The notes beneath the pieces were generated by a model that saw only the letters and a program-made list of their open reading frames with translations, did no database searches and had not been told where the DNA came from. Positions 38,366 through 48,228 of a DNA stretch of 64,000 bases are shown here, piece by piece; position 1 is the first letter of the stretch; each line of letters begins with the position of its first letter. Both the position numbers and the translations under genes were made by a program. The stretch spans positions 1 to 64,000 of IMG/VR virus record IMGVR_UViG_3300031787_000100; one strand, 5' to 3'. The DNA comes from a virus.

Positions 38366-40372
38366 TTAGCGTTTCACCTCGCGAACGGCACCGGGAGGTG
38401 GTGTAGAACTGGTTCCGCCGGGGCTTGCTGCGCCGGGGGCTTCTGGAATTGTAATACCAAACTGTCCGTAGATGGCTTTTGTTCGGTCGTTAATCTGCTT
38501 CTCAATAGCGACAATTTTTGCTTTGTTTGACGGTATTGGCATCTTGGCCAACTCTTTAAGTTGAGCTTGCCAGTTGTTAATAGTCTCGTCCCGTGCAGCC
38601 AACTGACTTGCCGCGTTAATCTTGGCAATTTCTTGGTTGTCTCCACGCTGGGCAGCAGCAGCCATAGCTGCGCGGTATGTCATATCCTGACCACGTCTTG
38701 TAACGTCTGCTTGTATGTCTTGTCCACGGGCGGTGCCTAAAGACTGCAGCTTTTCCCGATCAAACGCCCGCACATCCCCAACGTCTTTCTCACGAGCAGT
38801 TCTAACTCCCGTAGCAGAAGTAGTTTTCTCACCACGTTGGGTATCCTCAACGCCACCCATGAGTTCGTTAATCATCTTAGCCTGCGCTGCGTCTGCGGCA
38901 CGTTTCTTCTCAGCCATGCTTGTGTATGCGGGAGCCAAACCAGACAGCCCTTTGTACTGACCAGACTTACCGAGCATGGCAATAAGCTCGTCCATGGGAG
39001 ACAATTGCGTTGCCGCATACTGCTTGTTCATTTCCTCAATACGTTCCAGTTTGGCTTTACCGGCGGGTTCGTCTAAGCCCAGACGTTTCTTAATGTCTTG
39101 GTCTTCTGCAATAAGGTCTTCAACTTTGCGCTCTTTAGGGCCACCCTCCAGTGACGTTCTGTACATAGCTTCCATGCTATCTGGAGCAGGCGCTGCGGGT
39201 GCCGCAGGAGGCGCATTAGGGTTTACCTTAACTGCGTTAGGGTTGACGTTCTGTGGAACATTGCCCTGTGGTTTAGGTCTAGCCGACGCTGGAATAAGGT
39301 TGGGCGATACATTGATGCCGTTGCCCGTAGCAACCTGACCTGTACGGCGACCTTCGGTACCCATGTCTGGAGCCGGTGCTTTTGCAGCCAACCGAGCATT
39401 TTCAGAAGCCATGTCGCCTTTTTGCGATTCACGATATTTCTTGAGCGCGTCGCCTTCTTGGTCAATCAAAGCGGCAAGGCCAGTACCTGCGGCAGCACCG
39501 GCTATGGTGCCAGCAACAGGAGCGGGGATTAAACTTCCCACAGCACCACCTGCAATTGGCAACGCCGTTCTAGCGCCTGTACGGGCAAATTGTTTAATCT
39601 TCTCCGCCATTGGTACGTTAGGATCGTCATAAAACCCTTGGGCATCGCTTACTTCACCCAGTCCTTGATAAGCCGCTAAGCCTATGTTAGCGCCGGGAAT
39701 CAGTTTAGTTTTTGCAGCGTTCTTTGCTGCGTCTATTGCGGGACGCATGGCTTGACCTGCGGCAAAAGCTTTTGGAGACGCACTGCCTTGAACGGTTTGC
39801 GGAGTTGGTGCTGCTTGTGCCGCTGGCGGTGAACCTTGTACGGAACGAAACATGTCCTTAATACTGTCTTGAGCGGCGGCGGGAGACTTTACAAAATCTG
39901 TGTAGTCAATACCCATGCTCTGTAAGAACTTAATAAACTCAGGGCCAGCTTTAACCTTGTCTCCAGTTGCAAACGCAACGATACCGCCACCGGCCATCTT
40001 GATATTGGACTGCAGTTGGTCAAGTCCGGCCATCTGTGGGGGTTGAGGTTGTGCTTCGGGTTGTGGAGTTCCCGTAGGTACAGGTCCTGACATAGGGCGT
40101 GCCTGCATCATTGCCTGCTGCTGCGCACCTTGCTGTGCTTGCTGAAGTCCTAATAGACCTGCTTTTTGCTCAATCTGTTCTTTGACGCTAGGCTGTTCTC
40201 CTTGCGCTGCGCCTTGCCTATTGTTGGCCATCTCAGCAAGTTTTGTTTTAGCCTGCATAACGCCAGTGGCTACCCATGGTGGGATCATGGCTGGATTCAT
40301 TCCATCCACATACTTTTGCAAGTCCGGTATGGGGAGCGATTGTGCGTATTCTTGCGCTTTAACGAGATTCAT
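38366..40372 (-). CDS. Internal virion (ejection) protein candidate
   Basis: A 668-residue protein. A Gln/Pro-rich N-terminal third (about 55-120) contains MAGGGIVAFATGDK (about 126-139); Gly/Ala hydrophobic helices at about 270-300 (IAGGAVGSLIPAPVAGTIAG) could insert in membrane; the rest is coiled-coil-like. The next downstream gene is the giant polyvalent protein. Composition and position match ejected core proteins of podoviruses. No enzymatic motif seen. Confidence 0.6.
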   Translation of the reverse strand: MNLVKAQEYAQSLPIPDLQKYVDGMNPAMIPPWVATGVMQAKTKLAEMANNRQGAAQGEQPSVKEQIEQKAGLLGLQQAQQGAQQQAMMQARPMSGPVPTGTPQPEAQPQPPQMAGLDQLQSNIKMAGGGIVAFATGDKVKAGPEFIKFLQSMGIDYTDFVKSPAAAQDSIKDMFRSVQGSPPAAQAAPTPQTVQGSASPKAFAAGQAMRPAIDAAKNAAKTKLIPGANIGLAAYQGLGEVSDAQGFYDDPNVPMAEKIKQFARTGARTALPIAGGAVGSLIPAPVAGTIAGAAAGTGLAALIDQEGDALKKYRESQKGDMASENARLAAKAPAPDMGTEGRRTGQVATGNGINVSPNLIPASARPKPQGNVPQNVNPNAVKVNPNAPPAAPAAPAPDSMEAMYRTSLEGGPKERKVEDLIAEDQDIKKRLGLDEPAGKAKLERIEEMNKQYAATQLSPMDELIAMLGKSGQYKGLSGLAPAYTSMAEKKRAADAAQAKMINELMGGVEDTQRGEKTTSATGVRTAREKDVGDVRAFDREKLQSLGTARGQDIQADVTRRGQDMTYRAAMAAAAQRGDNQEIAKINAASQLAARDETINNWQAQLKELAKMPIPSNKAKIVAIEKQINDRTKAIYGQFGITIPEAPGAASPGGTSSTPPPGAVREVKR

Positions 40373-40385
40373 GATTTACCTTTAC

Positions 40386-42359
40386 TTACGGCTTAATGCC
40401 CAAGTTAGCCAATTTTTGATACAACGATGCTAAGCCAGAAATGTCTGTTTGCACTTTAGATAACGCGTCTTGATCTGTTGATTTAGTTTCTGCACCAATT
40501 GGCAAGCCTTCAAGCATCTTGCGCTGGAACTCCAAGTTAGTGTAAGGACGAGCTTGCTGTTCCTCAAACTGCCGTTTGTCAGCGGTAATACCCTCAGACT
40601 CAATTGCACGTTGAGTTTCACCGGCTCTCATTAAATCACTCAAAGACTTAAGTCCGTAGTCTGCGCTGTACCGGCGGGATTCTTCGGTGGCTTTCTGGGT
40701 ATCTAATCCACGGCCTTGTTCAATATTAAACTGACCCATGGCGGTGTCGTACGCTTTGTTGTAGCCCGAACCGGTAATACCTGCCAAGTTAGCGCCCAAA
40801 GAACGCTGAGTTTCGGCATCAAGAATAGCTTGGCGTGAGCCACCAAATGCACCGGCTTGAGTCATCTTAGCAGCGTTCTGCTGTTGGGTAATTTGAGACT
40901 GGCGACGCGCTTCGTCAATCTGCGGCTGCAATGATGCCTGCAAATACGGGTTCATGTATTTGTTAGCGGCGCTGGCGTCAAATGTGCCAGAGGTAAAGGT
41001 CGCTGGATTAAACCCACCCTTAGTTACTTCGCTAAGCCCTGCAAAACCTTGTTGTTGCAAGTTAGATGCGCCAGCCGTTAAAGGACCGCCGTAAGTTTGC
41101 ATGGGGGCGTTAGTTAAAGCTTCGGTTTTACCCAACATATTGGTAACGTAGTCACCGGCCCAAGGGGACAGAGTAGAAGTCTTAGAGGTATCAAGCGGTA
41201 TCCCGCCTTCTTGAAACTTCTGCACGGAGCCACCACCGGCATAAGCCGCAGCCAAACCACCTGAAGCTGCAGCAAGGAATTTGTCGGGGTTAATCTTTTT
41301 GCCCTGTTCCTTTGTGCCAGTACGAGCTTCGCGAATGCGGTCCATCATGGCATACAGTTTTTTAGCGCCAGCATCCGAGTTGCCATTACCTAGGTGGGAT
41401 ACCACATCGGCAGGGATTACGAACTCACCATGGCTTAGTGCTGCCTCTTGGTCGCCATCAATTGTGGTTGAAATCTTATCAGCCATGCCATCTGTGTCAC
41501 CACCTAAATAGCGACCTTTAGCCATTGCAATACCACCGTCAGCCATGCCAATTGAGTTAATTTTAAAGTTGGGGTCCATAAGCTGTTCTTTGGTTGGTAT
41601 GGCAGCTATGCCTGCAGTGGTTCCTGTTGGAGTAGTTGCAGCGGCGGCAGGAGCGTTGTATTTCATAGCCATTTGCCCAGCGTATGGGTTAACCGCTGGA
41701 GGGGCGGCGGCAGGTTTATAGGCTGCCAAAATACCGGCTTTCTGTGCGTCCGAAGCGGCTTGGGCTGCGGCTAAGCCTGCAGCATCGCCTTGTTTTACGT
41801 AACGCGGGTCGGTCGTATACTGGCGACCAGCGGAGCCGGGTCTGCGGTTTGGATCGTTGTAGTCAATCTGTTGTGTAACTGCATCCATCTTAGGGACAGG
41901 GACGTTGTAGCCACCCTCGTCTTTGTTAGTTGCAAGTTTATACGCGCCAATACCAGCAACTAACAATTTTTTGGGGTCAAATTTGCCGTTTGTTTTAAGC
42001 AGATCAATCGCTTTTGAACCATACTTTTTTATGTAGTTAAGCAAAGAATTGTCGCCGCCAGCAAAGTTCCCGTCTTTATCTGTGAAGCCGCCTTTCTCTG
42101 CGTTGTACGTAAAGTCAGTGCCTTTGCTGTCTTTAAAAGTTAGGTTGCCAGAGTCGTCTAACTTGTAGGCGTTGCCAGTTTCGTCTTGCAAAAAACCTTG
42201 CCCAGCAAGGGCTTCAGATGACGTCAGATCATAATCTTGCGATTCTCCCCCAGTAAAGTCGGAGGTATCAACGGTGCCGTCGTCGTAACATTGTTCTTCA
42301 ACAATGGCAGACCCATCGTCTGGGTCATAGCCAACAATAATATCTTCACAAACTCTCAT
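40386..42359 (-). CDS. Internal virion protein candidate
   Basis: A 657-residue protein. An acidic N-terminus (1-60), an Ala/Pro-rich middle with MADGGIAMAKGRYLGG (about 270-285) and LSHGEFVIPADVV (about 307-319), then YAGGGSVQKFQEGG, and a C-terminal coiled coil with LQPQIDEARRQSQITQQQNA. The HGEFVI(P)A element recurs in tail and core proteins of uncultured phages, in my recollection. Function inferred from position only. Confidence 0.6.
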   Translation of the reverse strand: MRVCEDIIVGYDPDDGSAIVEEQCYDDGTVDTSDFTGGESQDYDLTSSEALAGQGFLQDETGNAYKLDDSGNLTFKDSKGTDFTYNAEKGGFTDKDGNFAGGDNSLLNYIKKYGSKAIDLLKTNGKFDPKKLLVAGIGAYKLATNKDEGGYNVPVPKMDAVTQQIDYNDPNRRPGSAGRQYTTDPRYVKQGDAAGLAAAQAASDAQKAGILAAYKPAAAPPAVNPYAGQMAMKYNAPAAAATTPTGTTAGIAAIPTKEQLMDPNFKINSIGMADGGIAMAKGRYLGGDTDGMADKISTTIDGDQEAALSHGEFVIPADVVSHLGNGNSDAGAKKLYAMMDRIREARTGTKEQGKKINPDKFLAAASGGLAAAYAGGGSVQKFQEGGIPLDTSKTSTLSPWAGDYVTNMLGKTEALTNAPMQTYGGPLTAGASNLQQQGFAGLSEVTKGGFNPATFTSGTFDASAANKYMNPYLQASLQPQIDEARRQSQITQQQNAAKMTQAGAFGGSRQAILDAETQRSLGANLAGITGSGYNKAYDTAMGQFNIEQGRGLDTQKATEESRRYSADYGLKSLSDLMRAGETQRAIESEGITADKRQFEEQQARPYTNLEFQRKMLEGLPIGAETKSTDQDALSKVQTDISGLASLYQKLANLGIKP

Positions 42360-42369
42360 CTTGAGTCCT

Positions 42370-45168
42370 TTAGCGTAATAGGTTAAGCAGGTCGTCTACT
42401 GTCATCTGCTCCGCCAGCAGGTCATCAAGGTGCCCGCCGGTAGCCATTTTAGTAGTTTGTTGGGATTTTTTGTTGTCTTTTTTATCTGTGTCGTCAGATA
42501 AGAGTTCTGGCAAAGTTGCAAACAGATCAAAATCACCCATAGCGCCTGCATAAATAGGGCTTGTAGTTTCTGTATTGACCGCCGCAGTCGAGATGGCAGG
42601 GGTAATAGTCGGCGTAACGGTCGTTGGGGTTACAACCGTGGGAGGCGTAGTAGTAGTAGCAATTGGAACGCAACTTATACCATCTGGGCCGCGCTTAAAG
42701 CCAGTGCCGCATTTGGGTATGCAACTCTTACCGTCAGGACTTTTCTCTTCATTGGCTCCGCATACAAGCGTACTATCTTCAATTTTCTTTAACTCGCACC
42801 GTTCAGTAACTGGGTCCCAGTACTTACCATCTCCGCAATCAATGGGTACACATTTGCCCGCAGCATTTCGTTGTTGGCCGCTTGGACAGGCTTTAATTAC
42901 GATCTCATCGTCTTTAACGCAGCTAATACCATCAGGACCCCGTGTATATCCCGGCCCGCATTTATTTAAACAACTTAGCCCATCGGGGCTTAGTTCTTGG
43001 TTGGCTCCGCATACAAGCGTTTCAACTTTCCTTAGCTCGCATTGTTTGGTAACCGGGTCCCAATACTTGCCGTTGCCACAATCAATATCTTCGCATATGC
43101 CTTGAGCATTACGGACTTTGCCCTCGCCACAAGCGGTAACCGTAATGGTATCGGTGCCATCACCTTTTACCTCTACAGTTTCAACTTTCTTTAGCTCGCA
43201 TTTACCTGTAGTTGGGTCCCAAAACTTACCTTCTCCGCAATCAATATCGACGCAATCGCCTTTAGCATTACGCACTTTACCCGGCCCACAAGCGGTAACA
43301 GTAACGGTGCCCTTGTCGGTGCCTTTATCTGTAACATCAACCGTTTCAATCTTTTTCAGTTCACATTGCTTGGTAACGGGGTCCCAGTATTTACCTTCGC
43401 CGCAGTCAATATTTACGCATATACCTGCTGCGTTACGGACTTTGCCCTCACCACAACCGGTCACATTGACGGTACCAAGATCGGTACCTTTTGTGGTTAG
43501 ATTATTACCGGAAGTATCAACACCGGTAACGTCTTTATTACCGGTAACATTTAACGTTTCTGTGCCATCTGTGCCGCCGGGAATAGTTTCCCCCGTATCC
43601 AGACCCGTGGTATCTGTAATGTTGCCACCGGCGTCAGTGCCGCCGTAGATCATGTCCAAGATGTCTTGGTTGCTCAGGCCGCTGTCTTTGTTTTCGCTGG
43701 CCCCAGCATCAATACCGCTTAGTAATTTGGTGATGTCTGCTGTATATTTGAGGCCCTTTGTTCCGTATTCGTCGTATACGGCTTTTTCTTCGGGCGTCAA
43801 TTCGGCAATGGCTTTGGCGTCTAACGGAGCGTTTAGTTTTCTTTGCTGTGCAATCTCAGCATTTGCGGCAGAAATAGCGGTGTTGATTAAAACTTGATCC
43901 AACGGTTTGCCAGATACCGTGCCAACTACAGCATTGGAAATCAGTTTTTTCTGAGTGTTGCTCAGTTCCTTAAACCCCTCTATATTGGGCAACAGTGCGT
44001 TTACCGCACCGTTCAATCCACCACTGGTAAATCCTTTTACCACGGCATCGCTAAGGTCTTGGCCAGTCAATAAAGCTTTTGCGCCAGATACTGTTGCAGT
44101 CTGGACAGCGTTGTTCAAAGTTTTAGTTAGTTCTACTGGCAACCCCAGATCACTGATAAAGCTATTGGCTTCTTTCATGATGTCTGTGCCGGGAATCTGC
44201 GCTACCGCAAAACTGACCGCCGCGTTTTTAATTGCGTCGTCAAGGTCTACACCGCTTAAAACTTGAATTGCCATCTGTGCAGCAATCTGTTGGGGGATAG
44301 ACAGTCCACCCGTAGCAATAGCCAAACCAATCTGACCAATAGGGCCAAGGTCTTCTAGTAGGTTTGCAAGGTCATTTGACGAGGCGTACGTGGTGTAGAA
44401 AATAGGGGTGCCGTCAGGCGTAAACTGCACGCGATAGCCAGTATTACCATCTCCAGCAAAGGTACCGCCCCAAGCATTTCCTGTTTGGCGCTCGCTGTAT
44501 GTATTGGGTACTGCTTGACCAGTAGCTTTATTGCCAAAAGTTTCACCAACTGCAACAACAGGTTTTCCATCTTTAAATGTAATTTTTGATTGATCAACTG
44601 GAGTAACAGTGTCGAAGCCGACATACAGACCATAAACAGACCCAAGTTTTGCGTCAGGAGGAACTGGCGCAAACTGTGTTACGGGGTACTGTTGTCCAGT
44701 GTCCCAGTCGTATTGATATTCTCCTGTTGGTTGGCGAATATAGCTAACAGTTTTGCCCTCTTCATCAGTCGTGGTAATGACTTGTTGGCCGTTATACGTT
44801 TTGTACATTTCTTGTACCGGCTCATACGCTGTAACCTTACCAAACTGCTTAATGTCGGTAATCCCAATACCAGTCAGGATGGTAGCCATGTCTTTGGCAT
44901 TTGCTTCAGCAGAACCGTAGCCTTGACCTTTCCATTGGGAGGTCAGCTTTTGACCAAGAATTTGGTTTGCAAGAGTGTCAATATTTTTGGTTAAGCCTTC
45001 AGTCCCAGCACGGTTTTCATTCCTCCCGTAGTTGCGGTAATGGTATGCGACGTAAGATTCTGGCGTCCATTTACTAGGCGCTCGTGCTTTAAAACGCTCA
45101 AACTCAGCGTTCACATCAGGATTGGCATCAAGATATTGTTGTGCAATAGATTTAACTGTTGTTGCCAT
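42370..45168 (-). CDS. Internal or tail virion protein with Cys-rich tandem repeats
   Basis: A 932-residue protein. The N-terminal ~450 residues are helical and Ala-rich with LDANPDVNAEFERFKA at the start. Residues about 565-835 form Cys-rich tandem repeats, each built on CGEGKVRNAAGICV / DCGEGKYWDPVTKQCELKK with variants. A Thr-rich linker and a MATGGHLDDLLAEQ end follow. The repeats look like small disulfide- or metal-bonded modules, odd for a protein expected inside the virion. Start ATG 45168. Confidence 0.65.
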   Translation of the reverse strand: MATTVKSIAQQYLDANPDVNAEFERFKARAPSKWTPESYVAYHYRNYGRNENRAGTEGLTKNIDTLANQILGQKLTSQWKGQGYGSAEANAKDMATILTGIGITDIKQFGKVTAYEPVQEMYKTYNGQQVITTTDEEGKTVSYIRQPTGEYQYDWDTGQQYPVTQFAPVPPDAKLGSVYGLYVGFDTVTPVDQSKITFKDGKPVVAVGETFGNKATGQAVPNTYSERQTGNAWGGTFAGDGNTGYRVQFTPDGTPIFYTTYASSNDLANLLEDLGPIGQIGLAIATGGLSIPQQIAAQMAIQVLSGVDLDDAIKNAAVSFAVAQIPGTDIMKEANSFISDLGLPVELTKTLNNAVQTATVSGAKALLTGQDLSDAVVKGFTSGGLNGAVNALLPNIEGFKELSNTQKKLISNAVVGTVSGKPLDQVLINTAISAANAEIAQQRKLNAPLDAKAIAELTPEEKAVYDEYGTKGLKYTADITKLLSGIDAGASENKDSGLSNQDILDMIYGGTDAGGNITDTTGLDTGETIPGGTDGTETLNVTGNKDVTGVDTSGNNLTTKGTDLGTVNVTGCGEGKVRNAAGICVNIDCGEGKYWDPVTKQCELKKIETVDVTDKGTDKGTVTVTACGPGKVRNAKGDCVDIDCGEGKFWDPTTGKCELKKVETVEVKGDGTDTITVTACGEGKVRNAQGICEDIDCGNGKYWDPVTKQCELRKVETLVCGANQELSPDGLSCLNKCGPGYTRGPDGISCVKDDEIVIKACPSGQQRNAAGKCVPIDCGDGKYWDPVTERCELKKIEDSTLVCGANEEKSPDGKSCIPKCGTGFKRGPDGISCVPIATTTTPPTVVTPTTVTPTITPAISTAAVNTETTSPIYAGAMGDFDLFATLPELLSDDTDKKDNKKSQQTTKMATGGHLDDLLAEQMTVDDLLNLLR
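42660..43480 (-). repeat. Degenerate tandem coding repeats (Cys-rich modules)
   Basis: Within the 932-aa gene, a unit of about 130-180 bp encoding CGxGKVRNAxGxCVxIDCGxGKYWDP (only partly quoted) occurs about four times, alternating with a related CGANxxxSPDGxSC / CGxGxxRGPDGISC unit present twice. Copies differ at many silent and some coding sites, so expansion is old. Confidence 0.75.
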
Positions 45169-45176
45169 GTTTTACC

Positions 45177-45842
45177 TTACGGGGGAGTTGGGCGGGGGTC
45201 AGGCAACCGCGCAATAAAGTTTACAGCCATTACCGCCGAAGCAACAGCAGGGTATGGCGCAGATGCAGGAATAGCTTCCATTGTCACAGCAGTATCGTCT
45301 GCGCCCCAGTACATCTCAATGTATTCATTGGCCGCCAAGTCAATGTCAAATATCCAAACAACATTCATGTGGTTGTCTGAACCTTCAATCGTGTACCTAT
45401 GGGAAGAATATCCAATCGTTGTTGTACCGCGTTTGATCCAAATTTGCACATCTTTGGCAGATGCGTTAGTGCTTTTTAACTGAGCCGACAACTGGAAGTT
45501 GTAGACACCGGCAACAGCCACTTCAATTTTGGATGTACTAGCGGCTTGGAGGGCCACAAAGTTATTAAGGTAAGTCTGGTTAAACGTGATGGGGTAGCCT
45601 GTATCTACAGCGGCCAGCGTCTGGTCTGCGGTGTTGAAAAACAGACCGTTAGGTACGTTAATGTTAGCTGGATCAATGGTTTCGCTTGTTTTTAGTTGAG
45701 CCAAAATTGCGTCAAGCCGATTGAAATACAGCCGCAGGACGTCGTTAAGCTGGTCGGTGTATTGCCGCTGATACTCCGTTGGAGCCAAGGGTAAGTTAGG
45801 CGCAACTACCTGCTGGATTTCAAATTCAGAAATAACAATCAT
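45177..45842 (-). CDS. Virion protein, C1q/tumour-necrosis-like fold possible
   Basis: A 221-residue protein. A helical N-terminal part (about 20-55) carries RQYTDQLNDVLRLYFNRLDAI; the C-terminal 130 residues are all strands (GVYNFQLSAQLKSTN, VQIWIKRGTTTIGYSSH), the kind of jelly roll seen in trimeric tail spikes and receptor-binding heads. It overlaps the tail hub gene by 4 nt. Probably a tail-tip or neck component, not proven. Confidence 0.6.
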   Translation of the reverse strand: MIVISEFEIQQVVAPNLPLAPTEYQRQYTDQLNDVLRLYFNRLDAILAQLKTSETIDPANINVPNGLFFNTADQTLAAVDTGYPITFNQTYLNNFVALQAASTSKIEVAVAGVYNFQLSAQLKSTNASAKDVQIWIKRGTTTIGYSSHRYTIEGSDNHMNVVWIFDIDLAANEYIEMYWGADDTAVTMEAIPASAPYPAVASAVMAVNFIARLPDPRPTPP

Positions 45843-47716
45843 GAGTTACCTCTGCGGCCATCTTGTTTGATGTCAATACGGGGGCTACCCAACTGCCATG
45901 CACATCCAAGTTGGTTTGATTCAACTTGCAAAATCATTTGGCGTCCACGAACCCTGACGTAAACTTGACCGGTAAATTGCTCGATAACAGATGTTGATGT
46001 ACGGGTTACTGTAGCGTTCTCATTACCGCCCAACGAGATGGGGTCGTTATACCCAGAGCCAGCGTTTTGCATTGGGATTAGCGTCATAGTAACCTGCGGA
46101 GAAGCTGTGTCAGACCCACGGAATGTAATGTCAGGCAACATCCTCCAGACAAATCCAAAGTGATCGCCGTCGTCAATGTCAAACTCAGCAGACCCAATGA
46201 TTGCATTAATTGCTACAGGCGTGGCTGTTTCCGCATCGTCATTCCCAAATTCGTGGTTAACCAAGTTATATGTATATGTAGCAGCCAGTGGGTAATCGCG
46301 CAGCCCTGAGTCAAGCCATGCTGTACGGCCCAGCGTGCCATAAGACCACACGCCCTCGCCATTGTTTTCAAAATAATTAAAGATAACGTAGCTATCAATG
46401 ACGGTGCTGTTGGCTGAGCAATAGAACCACCAGACTTCGTTAAAACCCTCGTTGGTTCCAGCAAACACTTGAGCCGCTTGGCTTAAATTAATATTTTGAA
46501 AAATGTGTTGGCGCAAATCGCAACGCAGAGTTTGAGTACGACCATCGTACTTATAGAACTTGTCTACGCCCATCCAATACACAACACCTGATGCAATAAC
46601 GGCGGCGTTTTGACTGAATATAGAAATGTTATCGCCAAGCAGTTGGCTTGACCAAATAGCTGGTGGGCCTTGGTACTGAAATGAATACACAGAAGAATCA
46701 GTAAAAACCACAATCTCCTGACGGGTCTGAACACAAGTCACAATTCTAGAGCCGTGCGAAAGCCTAATGCTATTAGCCTGATTGGTAATAGATGGCGTCC
46801 AATTAACTACGGATTCTTGGTCTGACCAGCGCACAAGCATGGGGTCTTGTGTAGCACTGCCAATTTCATTAGCGCCGAAAGCAAACACAAACCGGCTGAT
46901 ATCAGATACAAAAATAAAGTTTTGCACTGTTGGAACATCGGAAGCTCCGGCCAAACTAGACACCAATACGCCACGGGTTGTTACACCATTAGTGGCGTCC
47001 CAATAGTAAAGCTGCCCCCCTGCTGGGGCAAAGATCAAATCTTCACCAAAGTTTTGCTGGCTCCAAATGCGAATATTTGTTTCAGTTGTGGATGGAGTTC
47101 CAACACCCCAAGCCCCTGCGCCCCACGCGCCCGCACCCCAACCTGTCAGGGCAACTTCAATTGCTGGGCCAACGCTTACTTGGTATGCGGCTACAACAGA
47201 AGCGCCCCCGCCCGTGGCTGTAGAAGTGGCTGCAGTAGCTGCCGTAATTGTGTATGTATTGGCAGTCAGTACCGTTATCTGATACTCATTGTTTAAATCC
47301 AACCCACCAACAGCCGTAGCGCCACTAAAAGTTACAAAATCGCCCGTTGCCCCACCATGCGCAGTATCAGTAACCGTAACTGTGGTACTTAAATTGGTTG
47401 TAGAAAACGGGTTGTTGTTGATGGTAGAAGACGAACGAATAGGCGTGATGTCGTTATACGCACCACCTTTTTCAATATAAAACTTTAAGTTAGTGCCCAC
47501 TCCAATTAGATTGAAGTTTTGCAACGTAACCCAGTTCCACAAAGAACGACAAACACCTAAGAAAGTACTCGCAGATATGCGCTGCCAGCCGCCAATCTTT
47601 TCAGGCGTACCTTGGCGAAACCGCATCTTGTCGGATATATACCAACCGTTCTCGTTGGTATAGCGGGTGTTTTCTTGGTTTACACCCGGTTTCAGTACAA
47701 GTTTTTTCAGCGCCAT
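45839..47716 (-). CDS. Tail hub / DNA-stabilisation protein (P22 gp10-like)
   Basis: A 625-residue protein. It begins KLVLKPGVNQENTRYTNENGW, typical of the P22 gp10-like family, followed by GWYxSDKMRFRQGxPEKIGGW and repeated propeller-like strands (FTDSSVYSFQYQGPP, VVYWMGVDKFYKYDGRT). These proteins form the tail hub that keeps packaged DNA in place. A Gly/Ala-Trp repeat (GAGAWGAGAWGVG, about 195-208) is an unusual insertion. Family assignment is from pattern memory. Confidence 0.85.
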   Translation of the reverse strand: MALKKLVLKPGVNQENTRYTNENGWYISDKMRFRQGTPEKIGGWQRISASTFLGVCRSLWNWVTLQNFNLIGVGTNLKFYIEKGGAYNDITPIRSSSTINNNPFSTTNLSTTVTVTDTAHGGATGDFVTFSGATAVGGLDLNNEYQITVLTANTYTITAATAATSTATGGGASVVAAYQVSVGPAIEVALTGWGAGAWGAGAWGVGTPSTTETNIRIWSQQNFGEDLIFAPAGGQLYYWDATNGVTTRGVLVSSLAGASDVPTVQNFIFVSDISRFVFAFGANEIGSATQDPMLVRWSDQESVVNWTPSITNQANSIRLSHGSRIVTCVQTRQEIVVFTDSSVYSFQYQGPPAIWSSQLLGDNISIFSQNAAVIASGVVYWMGVDKFYKYDGRTQTLRCDLRQHIFQNINLSQAAQVFAGTNEGFNEVWWFYCSANSTVIDSYVIFNYFENNGEGVWSYGTLGRTAWLDSGLRDYPLAATYTYNLVNHEFGNDDAETATPVAINAIIGSAEFDIDDGDHFGFVWRMLPDITFRGSDTASPQVTMTLIPMQNAGSGYNDPISLGGNENATVTRTSTSVIEQFTGQVYVRVRGRQMILQVESNQLGCAWQLGSPRIDIKQDGRRGNS

Positions 47717-47724
47717 CGGTTGTC

Positions 47725-48228
47725 CTAAGATAGAAACAAGGCACGTTCAGCGTCCCTGCGCTTTTTTAGCCCTAGTAGTATTTTGCCACCAGCCATGCAA
47801 TACAGCAAGAGCGCATCGGCTGCGCCTTCCCAGTCACCACGGTTTATTTTCATCCGAATAGAAGAACGCTGAAAAGCCCCCACTCCGGCGTTGAAGGCAA
47901 AGCTGACACACGCGTCGAAAGCGCCTTGACGACCAGATAAAGCGGGAGCAAGTCGTAGAACACCACGTTCAGTAGGGCCGACGTCATCTGTGAATAGTTT
48001 CTCGATCTCTTCTTTAGTCCAGACACGGTTGTCCTCCGGTTTCAGTGGCATCTCTTTGCGGATCATCCCTGTGTAGCCTTCCTTCCTGACTACGGGCAGG
48101 CGGATTTGCTCTTGATAGAGTACGTGCCCGTACCCAATCGTATGAATATGGGCAGGGCAGAGGTACGGTTTAGTGCGATACCCCTCCCACTGGTGCATCA
48201 AATCAGCGCCAGCTTTGCCTAGTTTCAT
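47725..48228 (-). CDS. Endolysin, GH24 phage lysozyme
   Basis: A 167-residue muramidase. The N-terminal WEGYRTKPYLCPAHIHTIGYGH contains catalytic Glu15 and the second-shell C24/T30 of P21/R-type lysozymes (Asp is replaced by Cys24, as in many). FDACVSFAFNAGVGAF (about 104-120) and KINRGDW follow. There is no signal-arrest-release segment at the N-terminus, so it needs the holin. It overlaps the holin gene by 4 nt. Confidence 0.93.
   Translation of the reverse strand: MKLGKAGADLMHQWEGYRTKPYLCPAHIHTIGYGHVLYQEQIRLPVVRKEGYTGMIRKEMPLKPEDNRVWTKEEIEKLFTDDVGPTERGVLRLAPALSGRQGAFDACVSFAFNAGVGAFQRSSIRMKINRGDWEGAADALLLYCMAGGKILLGLKKRRDAERALFLS

Noticed and set aside
42575-43648. Long plus-strand frames over the Cys-repeat gene
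   Set aside because: They repeat only because the minus-strand gene repeats, and lack ribosome sites.
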